DNA from: Cardinalis cardinalis
Taxonomy: Eukaryota > Chordata > Aves > Passeriformes > Cardinalidae
Assembly: GCA_014549065.1 (NCBI GenBank)
Contig: JACDOX010000144.1
Coordinates: 1,145,174-1,209,173, forward strand
Reading direction: 5' to 3'
Length of the DNA: 64,000 nt
Shown here: positions 55,325-64,000 of the stretch, in pieces
Position numbering within the stretch: the first letter of the stretch is position 1
Layout of the letters: every line of letters begins with the position of its first letter
Program-made: the position numbers and the translations under genes
The notes under the pieces: generated by a model
The model's database searches: none
What the model was told of the DNA's origin: nothing
The model's input: only the letters and a program-made list of their open reading frames with translations

Positions 55325-57600
55325 ATCAGTTAATTGTCATAAATTTGGGTTTCGCTTTTGTTGTGAAAGTGTCATAACTTCAGACAAAAAGAAACACTAA
55401 TGGGGGAGTTAAAAAAAAATTCCTGGTGCGCAATATGTCAGAATTTCCTCCTGAAGGATGGGGCTGATGGCTGTGGGACCCCGTGAGGAGCTGGCTTAGG
55501 GGGCTGCAGTTCTCTGTGCATGTCCTTGGCTTTCCCCCTGCTCCTGTGGTGATCCTGTGTGTTTGTGGGGATGAATCTTTTTATCACAGAACCTAACACT
55601 GACCAACAGCAAAAAAAAAAAAAGCGATAATGAGTGTATCCTGACAGCTTTGCTCTGGGTTCTTAAGTCAGCCTTAGAAAGATGGAATGCATCGCCTTCA
55701 CCCTTTTAATTTAAACCTAAAGTGTGGCTCCTGCAAAGTACCCAGTGAGGGGCTCAGAAGTCTCATTTTCTGAAGTGCTGCCCTTTCATCACTCTCCTTT
55801 CTCATCTTGCCCACTTCTCTCTCCCTCTTCTCTCCATTATAATTTTCCCTTTGACCCTGTGATTCTCCAAGCAGAGAATGGGATGGCTGCCTGTCCTCAG
55901 CCCTTCCCAGGGACACAGCTGTGAATACTGAGGGGCTCTCATGCTGGCCATGCTCCCTGACAGCCTTGAAGCACCTGGAGCACACCTTAGCAATGCTGAG
56001 CCATCCACAGCTGCCCAGTCCTGGCTGCTGGTGCTGGCACACACCTGGAATACTGAGCAGCCCACTCCTCACACTGGAATATTGAATGACCCTCAGCCTC
56101 CAGCTCTCCCTGAATACCAAACAGCTCTGCACCTTTACAGCGTCTGGAGGGGGAGACGTGGCTCAAAACCAATCCTCCTGCAGCAAGGGGAAAAAAAAAA
56201 TAAAAAGGTTTGAAAAGATACAGAGAGTCAGGCTGAAGCTGTGGAGTTGGATCCTGAGATGGGATTTTCCAAAGATGGTATGGAATATAAAGTGCCNGAA
56301 TGTTACTGGAGGATGTGTTGGGAGCTCAGCACCTAATACAGTTTCTCCAGATATTTTTTTTTTTTAAATCCAGTTTAAAATTGAACACGTTTCCTGGTGA
56401 ACAGAGAAGGGCATTGCTATTCTTGGCAGGTCCTGGTGTCAGCAGCACAAGGACAAGGAGCATCTCTGCACTTGGAGAGGGTCAGAGAGGCTGCAGACCT
56501 TGTTTGTGAACTTTCAATGACCTACTCACGAAGCCAAAACACTCGCTGATTTTTCCTTTCCTGGGGTACCTTAGACAGGAAATGCACAACAAAGGTTATT
56601 TGGAAACTCATTTTTCCCCTCCAGGGTATTAACACAAGGTTTACAAAGGCTTATAATCCCTTTAGACAACAGCAGCAAGAGCAGCAGCAACTACAAAGCC
56701 CTGAGCTTGGAACTCAATCCCCTGGTGACGGGCTGAACCCTCTGCTGAGGCTGCAAAGGAAAAGAGAAAGGTGTGAAGATATTTACATCAAACACACAGA
56801 ACAAGAGGGGATTTTAATCAAACTTCTCTTTTTCATCTCTTCTTTCTTCTCTTGGAACCTGCTCTTTCTTTATCCTGATGAAACTCAGCGCTTGTATATT
56901 TTCCTTTTTTTTTTCCCTCCCCCCTGTATAAAGGAGGTCTATCAGCGGACCCAAATCAGAAAGCTTCAGTCGTCTTAGGCTTTTTGTATTTTGGTTTATT
57001 TTTCCTGTGCTGCAGAGATTAAAAAAAAAAAAAAAAGAAATAATCACAATCCCGCCTGAAAACTCTGAGTATTAAAAACTCCAGGGCAATGCATCTCCAA
57101 AATCTGTAAGACTGTAAGAAGATAAGAGACAAAACCCCACAGAAATATTTCCTCTCTGTGTCTTTGGAAGTTGCAGGCGCGTGTATAATACCCCTAAGCC
57201 AGGGTAATCTGCTTGCCTCCTCCTGCCTTTCCTGGTGCACGAGGATGTTCTTAGCATTAATATTCCTCACACTCCAGCAAATGAACACCCAGGAGGCAGC
57301 TGACTCAATCAGTGCTTGTTTTACTTACTGTGTATCGCTGGGAACAAACCATAAACCAGAGCACGGCAGATCCGTAATGCTCATCTCAATCTGCTTCCCC
57401 TGCTTGTTCCAGNCCTGATGAACCTTCCTGTGCAGCCAGAATCAAAGGAAAAAAGAATTAAGAAATGCATTATAACAAACACNTTAGCAACGTGTGGTAA
57501 ATTACCATCGGAGATTCCAGTTCCTCGTGGTAGGAGGGTTTGTGGATAAANACATTTGTTTACTTCCTTTTTCCTGCTGTCTTCTCCAATGTGTGATTAT
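55325..57600. other. Non-genic sequence
   Basis: No gene or named repeat is recognised. Single-copy in appearance, with A runs at 55607-55623, 56186-56196 and 57019-57034 and a T run near 56357. A perfect AP-1 word TGACTCA is at 57301-57307. Confidence 0.4.
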
Positions 57601-57670
57601 TCCTCAGTGACATCACAGCTCCCAGGTCTGACGTCATGACTGCTCCCACAGCAACAAAACTGAGTCAAGG
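57601..57670. promoter_or_regulatory. Candidate enhancer: CRE/AP-1 site cluster
   Basis: Three bZIP-type sites occur in 60 bp: TGACATCA (57608-57615), the full palindromic CRE TGACGTCA (57629-57636) and the AP-1 site TGAGTCA (57661-57667). A further TGACTCA is 300 bp upstream. A full CRE contains a CpG that tends to be lost in neutral methylated DNA. No TATA box, CpG island or transcript is seen nearby, so an enhancer is a better guess than a promoter. Function is inferred from motifs only. Confidence 0.35.
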
Positions 57671-59179
57671 ACCCATTTGAAACCTGGAGGAAAGACAATT
57701 TGGAAAAGGTATTTGTCCATTCTTTCCCATAAAACTGATGGGCTCCAACGACTGCTGTTTGAAGGTTGGAATTTGTTTTAATTAGGATGGCACAATCACA
57801 AAATGCAGAGGAACTAGCTGTTATTTTTGGAACAGATACAGCTGCAGGGGAATTGAGAGGGAATCAGCCTGTACAGACCATACAGATGAGCTCATTTCAC
57901 ACAGACAGGACCAATGTCCTGGTGGATGGGGTGTGATCTATGGATCTTGGATCTCCCTGATCAATTCCTGCTATCCCTGATGGAGATCTCCAGTGCAGTC
58001 AGCAGCTGGAGGGTGCTGGTTGGATCTCTAAGGACTGCAGTGGGAGCACAGACACTTTAAAAGTAGGATCCTACACTGTGCATCCTAAGTGAGGAGTGAT
58101 GGATTGTGCCTCTCCACCTTCCTAGCATCAAAGCCTGCCTTCCTATCAATTCCTCACAGATCTGCTCACCCTAAACCTCACTTTAACCCATCCTACCATT
58201 GGTCACTCTATTGACTTGCATGAGTCTCCCAGAGAGGCTTTAATTGAATTTGCAGCAGAAGATATAGATCCAAAGAGACAGAGAGGGAGANGATGCTGGG
58301 GCAGTGGAAAAAGCTTCAGGAGAAAAATGCCTCTTGGGAAGGTGATGCTGTGGAAGTTCCTTTGATCCATGGAAACTGGAGAGGGGCTGAGGGTGGTGAA
58401 ACAAGCTGTAGGCACAAAATGACTGTAAAGGCATGTAAAAAAATGTTAATACAGAGAGGGAATTGAACAAAGACTTGAATCCAAGACACAAGATTTAGAT
58501 GGGGGATTTTCCCAGTGAATTTCCTAACAGATACATGAAAGCCTTTCAGAGGAAAGATGGTAAGTGAAGGGCAACTCTTAATAAAACCTAAACTGGGTGT
58601 GTGAGGGGATGACTAGCACGGCTGGCTGGCCAGTGGTGTCTTGTGCATAAATTTTTGGTAAAAGTTCAGCCAGCATGACCGCAATGCCAAAAATTTTGCT
58701 GATAGTGAGGTTCCTCTTTGTTCAGGCTCCTGATCCTCAGGGAAAGGATGAAGGTGGCCATGGCCAACCAAAGTTTATCAAACCAGCCTCCATCCAACAG
58801 CCTTTGCTTGGCTGATGGGCAGGAAAAGGGAAGCGAATGCAGCTGCACTTGGAGGGGGTGATTTCATGCTCTGGTGATTCTCCATTCACTGCATCCATCA
58901 GCTCCAAAGCCAAGAGCAGCCTGTGGGGTCCCTGCCTCCCGCCCTGGGACCTGGATGTGCCTTTGCCCACCCGCTCTGAGGCATTGTTTTCCAGCAGTGT
59001 GTTCTTGGAGCAGGCTGCACTTACAGCAGGGCCTGGGCAGCAGAAGGCCTGGCAGTGCCAAGCTCTAATCCAAGCACTGAGCATGGTCTGTATGTCTGGT
59101 AAACAAACAGGGAGTTTGCCTGATTTTACTTGTTTTGTGTTTTAAGTGAGACTCAGAAAACTGTCTCAGTACTGTGGGA
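57671..59179. other. Non-genic sequence
   Basis: No gene or named repeat is recognised. Confidence 0.4.
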
Positions 59180-59185
59180 TATGCC

Positions 59186-59568
59186 TGCCACAGACACCTT
59201 TTATGAAAAATCTTTTCCTTAGGATTTTTCCTCCTGAGAAGCTGAGAGGACTCAGGAACAAAATGTAAACAATGGTTATCTGCTGCTGTGGAATGCAACA
59301 GGTGCATCTGGGATTGGCCCATGTGGTTGTTTCTAATTAATGGCCAATCACAGTCAGCTGGCTCGGACTCTCTGTCCCAGACACAAACCTTTGTTATCAT
59401 TCTTTCCTATTCTATTCTTAGCTAGCCTTCTGAGGAAATCCTTTCTTCTATTCTTTTAGTATAGTTTAATGTAATATATCTCATAAAATAATAAATCAAG
59501 CCTTCTGAAACATGGAGTCAGGCCCTCGTCTCTTCCCTCAACCTGAGACCCCTGTGAACACCGTCACA
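59186..59568 (+). mobile_element. Solo ERVK-like LTR (family 1) with perfect 6 bp TSD
   Basis: The element starts TGCCACAGACACC (59186) and ends CACCGTCACA (59568), 383 bp. It is flanked by TATGCC at 59180-59185 and 59569-59574. It is the best-preserved copy of the family also present at 1786 and 2360. It carries CTCCTGAGAAGCTGAGAGG, CCAATCA and ATTGG CAAT-like words, AATAAA at 59490-59495 and the CTTCTGAAACATGGAGTCA core. It is non-coding and solo. Confidence 0.96.
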
Positions 59569-59574
59569 TATGCC

Positions 59575-60414
59575 TGATTCCCAGGAATTTGTGTTTCAAT
59601 TTGGGACACAGCATTCCAAAGTGTTCTGCCTNATGCTGGGTGATGCTTGGTTCAATTTGACCTCCTACCCATAAGAAAAGCATTCTGGGGGCCTTGAAAG
59701 AAGCTCTGCTGTGACAATTCTGTTTTTCCTTCCCTCGGGTTTTGTTTACTCACCTCAGTCTCCTTGCCCAGAGCATGCAAATAATGGCAATGCAGATACA
59801 GGTGCCCCAGGTTGCTCCCTATCCCATTCTTCCAGAAAGGACATCCCCTATTGTTCTTTCTAGGAATTTGAAGTGGTTTTCAAGGACCTGGAGGGACAGG
59901 CAATAGCTGGTGACACAATGCCTGAGTGCTGCAAAGCAAACAATTTGCCCTCCAGCAAGCACCAGTTCCAGCAGGACTGGGGCCAGCTCTGAGTTCCCTG
60001 CACTCTTCAGTGCATTGTTTGGAAGGTCAAGCACCTTCTCCTTGCTGTTCTTTCTGAATCCTAAATAAAAGAGGCAAAAGAAGAGGTGGCTCTGTAGGAT
60101 TAGGTGCTCTGAAGATCAAGGTAAAGACTGGCAGGTCACAGGGAGCTTCTCTGCCAACCTTGGCCCATGTTTTGACTTAATCTCTGGGCATATGAAAGAG
60201 TGGAACATTTGCCCACCTGTAGGGATGTTTATAATGCAAAGATCTGGCTTCCTTCCTGTAAATGGAGTCTTAATCACTTGCTGTCTGCTCAAAACTATGG
60301 AGCACACACTCCTCCAGCTGAGCCATGGCAGAAACAGGGATTACTGTAAGATTACTGAGGGGTAACCTCAGTGCCAGCCCAATCCTGGTCTCCTTGGCCC
60401 ATACTGTGGTGCTT
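59575..60414. other. Non-genic sequence
   Basis: No gene or named repeat is recognised. Confidence 0.4.
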
Positions 60415-60600
60415 TAGGATCACAGGATCATTAAGGCTGGACAAGACCTCCAGGGTGATTGAGTCCAGCCATACACCTTAGCCAGGTTCACTAATCATCA
60501 CACCTACATGTTTTTTGAACANTTCCAAGGNAATTCCAGCACTTCTCTGGGCAGCCTTTCTCACAGGCCAGAGCCTCATGATGGAGAGTGCCCAAATTAT
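60415..60600 (-). mobile_element. CR1 LINE 3' fragment (older subfamily)
   Basis: GGATCACAGGATCATTAAGG, CTGGACAAGACCTCCAGGGT, GAGTCCAGCCATACACC, CTACATGTTTTTTGAACA and CTCTGGGCAGCC are the reverse complement of the CR1 3' end with the ATTAAGGTTGGAAAAGACC-type variant. It differs from the GGTTGGAAGGGACC subfamily elsewhere in the window. Confidence 0.85.
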
Positions 60601-61330
60601 CAACAGGAGATGTTGGGAGGGTATGAGACCTCTCAGCCAGTTACTGTAACCTCAATGTCATCTTCAAGAGATCCAGGAGGTGCCCCCAAGTTGCCAGATA
60701 AATCCATTCTCTTGTGTCACATCCCTCAGTGATGCTGGGATCCCCTTCCTGCTCCAGCTGGACCCTTCCAGCCCATCCAGCTGCCCCAGCTCCCACCAGA
60801 GAAATCCTTGCACCCTTTTCAGCATACAGCATATATTTTGCAAAGGCTGGGGAAAGAAATCCAACTTCCCCAGTCAGATTTGGAGGATTCATGGCTCCAG
60901 AGCAGGCAGCCCTGCTGATTTGAGAACCAGGAACAGGCATGCACTTGGTTTGCTTAAAATAGAATGGTTTCTCTGTGTCAGCATCCCCTGCTCCTCCATC
61001 CCCCANGACATTTTCTGATTACACCCTTGAAGTGTCACCTGCACATCANGTTTTGGAGAATGGCAGCTGAGTCCTGGGTTTGGAGGGAGACTAGGAATAC
61101 TGAGGAGGAAGAGAGAAGCTTCATCAGCAGAGTCTGAGAGAGAGGGAAAAAAGAAGAANAGAAAGGAAAACATCAGTCCCAACCTCTTCCATTCAACAGC
61201 AAGGCTCTTGCCTTACTACCTGATGGGGCACAACTGCAAATGTTGGGAGAAATGCACTGGGTCAGAATGAAAATCAAGGACAGCTATCACTGCCTGTTCT
61301 GGGGTGAAGAGAGTGGAGGAACTGTGCTGT
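60601..61330. other. Non-genic sequence
   Basis: No gene or named repeat is recognised. Confidence 0.4.
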
Positions 61331-61432
61331 AACCCTCAGGGCCTGGCAGTGAGTTATCAGCAATAACCCTCAGGACCTGGCAGTGAGTTATCAGCAATAA
61401 CCCTCAGGACCTGGCAGTGGGTTATCAGCAAT
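61331..61432. repeat. 34 bp minisatellite, 3 copies
   Basis: Three head-to-tail copies start at 61331, 61365 and 61399. The unit begins AACCCTCAGG and ends GTTATCAGCAAT. Copies differ by one base each (G/A at position 11 and A/G at position 22), so the duplication is recent. Confidence 0.97.
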
Positions 61433-64000
61433 GCACTGATTGCTGCTTGCACTGACTTCAGAGGTGCTGCTCACTGCCACTTCTCCTCTCACCACCTCCC
61501 CTCCAGGTCTGGGAACTNTTTAAGGTATGGGATTTGTATCCCTCAATGAAGGAACTTCATCCCACACTTGCCACACGGGCCCAGAGCCCCATTCCAGCCC
61601 AGCCCAGGGCCACCAGCCCCTGCCCCAAAGGTTCTGTGGGGTTCTGGGCTGCCCTGCCTGTCCCCATCACTGTCCTGCTCCCTGGCTGGGGTGGTGGCAT
61701 GGGTGCCAGGCTCTGGCACTCACCCTGCCAGGTCCCAGCCCCCAGGGAGCCCTCAGCTCTGTTTGCATCCTGTGATTGTCTCTGAAGGTGAGAAGTGCAT
61801 GTTGGATCAGTCAACTCCAAGCACAGACCCCTTGGAATAGAGACTCTCCCTTATGTATATACAGCACTCATATTTCAGATCATCTTGGCTTCCTAAAATA
61901 ATACTAAGTAATACTTAAAGAAATTTCCCACCTCCTCTGCATACCAAATATTGTCTGCTTTTGGGATCAGATACCTTTTTTTTTTTCTTCCCTCAACGCA
62001 TGTTGTTTACCACACAATCCATAATGGATCGTACAAAAAGACTCTGTTTTATTTTTCTTACAGGCATCCAGCTAATGGATGAAGTAATTTAGTGAGGCTA
62101 TTGTATTTCACTCAATAGGCTGTATGTAGATTTGTTGTGAAGGATAAAATGTTCCCTCTTCAAACACTAACAATGGGAGCACAGTCTACCACTGACCTTG
62201 TACTCTGCTGCTGTGCTGTGTGCAGGGAACAATGGGAGCCCTGGTGATGGGCAATGCAAACACAGAAATGTTTATTTGCAATAGCAGGGACCCATCCTCT
62301 TCCACAGAGCATGTGTTGGTGTTCACCTGTACACAAGGTACAAATATTCACAGTGTTTTAAGGTTTAAGNGAATGCCTCTGATTTCTAACTGTCCTGAAC
62401 GGAAGAATTGTTTGTAAATACCCATTTCAGAGGTCTTCAAAATTTAAAAACTGTGAGCTTCCACTGCTCTGTGTGTGTGTGTATGTGTGCTTTCAACAGC
62501 TCTCTTGTGAGGGACCTAGAGTGCCTTCTCTCCTCTCAGAAGTAGTTGTGTTTCTAAAGGGTAACAATCAGCANCCACTCAGGCTTTTAAACCCAGTATT
62601 TCCTAATTATGGGTGCAGTAAGTTCTGTTGAACCTGTCAAACACTTTCATATCTTCTGAGGGGCAGAAAGATTAGCTGAACTTCCATCTGTGAATTAATA
62701 GAGAGCATTAATGGAAGTGTCCTCCAGTGTTCTGGGATGGGATCCATCCCATTTCCTTAACCACCTGAGAGTTACAGATCTCTGGGCTGGTTTTTCAGGG
62801 TCTATCTAAAGGCTGTGCACAGCATTGTACTCTTCACAATGGTTATTCTCACACCAGCTCTGCTATCCAGAGAGATGGGACCAATAATCTGCAACAGATG
62901 CCTGTCACCCTCAGGATTCACCTTTTAGTGTTGCTGAGACTGAACCTCTAAATTTTAGTTGGCTACATGTAGCTCAGAAACATTCCTCCAATTAATTAGT
63001 GAATCTTTCAGTGGCCTGGGGGTACATGTGGCCTATCCTTAGTACTCAGCAGAACATGAGTGTCTCCTGGGCAGACATCAGTCCTTCCAGTCCTTGCACC
63101 ATCCCCTCGAAGCCAAATCCCTGAGAAAAAACTGCCTGACAGGTTCCCTCCTTCTGCTTTGGCTTGAATGCAAACCAGAGGAAGTTCCACCCAATATAAG
63201 CACAGTTGGAAGGCACCAGGGATGATACTGTGGCCACATTCCTGCAGGCTTTAATTCAATCAGAGCTCCATTCCCATTCTGATGTTCCCTTGTGTGCCTC
63301 CTCTGCGAGATTCCTTTCAGGCCAAGAGGGTCCCAGCTCAGGTGAGAACGTACAGGTGTGATGGTAATTCCATTGGTAATGATAATTCCATGTCCTGTGG
63401 CTCCTCCTGCCCCTTAGGTAATGCCTAACCTGAAGCCATTAATTGCAGCAGGAGAGCCCTGCTGCTTTTCAAACACTTGGATTTGCAGATATGAATAAAC
63501 CCAGGGTCCTGTGAAGATGTTTGCTGTCTTAAGTTCAAAGATCTGANTTGTGTGTCTGATAGAACTGGCTGGAACCCCTAAAGCTCCTTGTAAAACCAGC
63601 AGAGAAAGGCTTGGGGGNAAAAAAAAGGAATCCATGCCAAGATTCTGACTTATCTGTTCCAAATCTGGACGAGCTAATCCTTTGCTGGCTACAGAAGGAG
63701 CTGAGGAATCTGACCCACTAAACTTGGATGCCCAGGATGTCTCACATGAGTCAGTGTGAATGAGAGATGATGCATTAAGACTTTATTAGTATCTGACAGC
63801 CTTTTGATCATGGCAGAGAGCAGTTACAAGCAAAGACAAGAGGGTGGGATGGGTGCCAGCCTGTCTGACTCTGGGTTTGTTCCAGCATGTCTCAGCTCAT
63901 GTCTGTCCTGCAGCCTCCTCTCTGCAGACCTCTTCCTCTGTTAATTAACAGACAGAATCCCAAAAGTATTAAAACTGTGCCTTCCTCTCCTGGAATTTGA
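61433..64000. other. Non-genic sequence to window end
   Basis: No gene or named repeat is recognised. There is a short TG run at 62469-62489. The AT-rich stretch 62040-62150 (CAGGCATCCAGCTAATGGAT, TAATTTAGTGAGG, TCACTCAATAGGC) is non-repetitive and could be a conserved noncoding block. Confidence 0.4.

Noticed and set aside
54339..55400. 353-codon open frame
   Set aside because: Nearly all of it is the 912 base run of n, so it is an artefact of the gap.
57400..57420. Splice acceptor (CTTCCCCTGCTTGTTCCAG) suggesting an exon
   Set aside because: Polypyrimidine-AG strings are common. The following sequence has no open, conserved-looking frame and no donor partner.
61331..61432. CRISPR-like array
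   Set aside because: The 34 bp units are strictly head-to-tail with no spacers, and the genome is vertebrate.

Overview
This window is nuclear DNA from a bird, most likely a passerine. The evidence is the repeat content. There are twelve 3'-truncated CR1 LINE copies carrying the avian CR1 3' end (the GGTTGGAAGGGACC block and an ATTCTGTGATTCT-type tail). Ten solo retroviral LTRs belong to families I recognise from songbird genomes. Ancient amniote repeats (MIR, old CR1-clade LINEs) lie beneath them. Base composition, the long stretches without coding exons and the many isolated n calls fit a draft vertebrate assembly. Nothing suggests a prokaryote, plasmid or phage.

I found no protein-coding exon, tRNA, rRNA or other RNA gene that I can support. 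Long open frames are either frame shadows, translations of microsatellites, or chance frames without recognisable domains. The window is therefore intergenic or lies inside a long intron.

Layout. 1-5.2 kb is an LTR cluster: four solo LTRs of related families, three of them head-to-tail on the minus strand. 5.2-14 kb is mostly single-copy, with a GGAT microsatellite at 7.3 kb, two CR1 fragments, a MIR and an ancient LINE relic. 14-20.5 kb holds an LTR with a candidate target duplication, two MIR-type SINEs, a LINE relic, an LTR with an internal stem-loop and a 470 bp CR1. 20.5-26.8 kb holds a 132 bp direct duplication of unknown nature and a reverse-transcriptase relic. 26.8-37.7 kb is CR1-rich, with one ERVL-type LTR and an ancient LINE endonuclease relic. 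37.7-46 kb holds two solo LTRs of one family, 5.5 kb apart, and a pyrimidine-tract assembly gap. 46-53 kb holds an ancient LINE of about 1.35 kb, a solo LTR with a perfect 6 bp target duplication and an inverted CR1 pair. 53-64 kb holds a 912 bp gap next to a GGAGA tract, a cluster of bZIP-type sites, another solo LTR with a perfect 6 bp duplication and a 34 bp minisatellite.

The window is best read as a stratigraphy of retroelements. Ancient LINE and SINE relics shared by amniotes are the oldest layer, avian CR1 3' ends are the middle layer, and ERV LTRs with intact target duplications are the youngest. All LTRs appear to be solo; no gag, pol or env remnant was recognised. I see no new enzymatic or defence system. 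The most useful leads are the six LTRs sharing one 3' core, the unexplained 132 bp duplication, the CRE/AP-1 cluster near 57.6 kb and the protein-level traces of dead LINEs.
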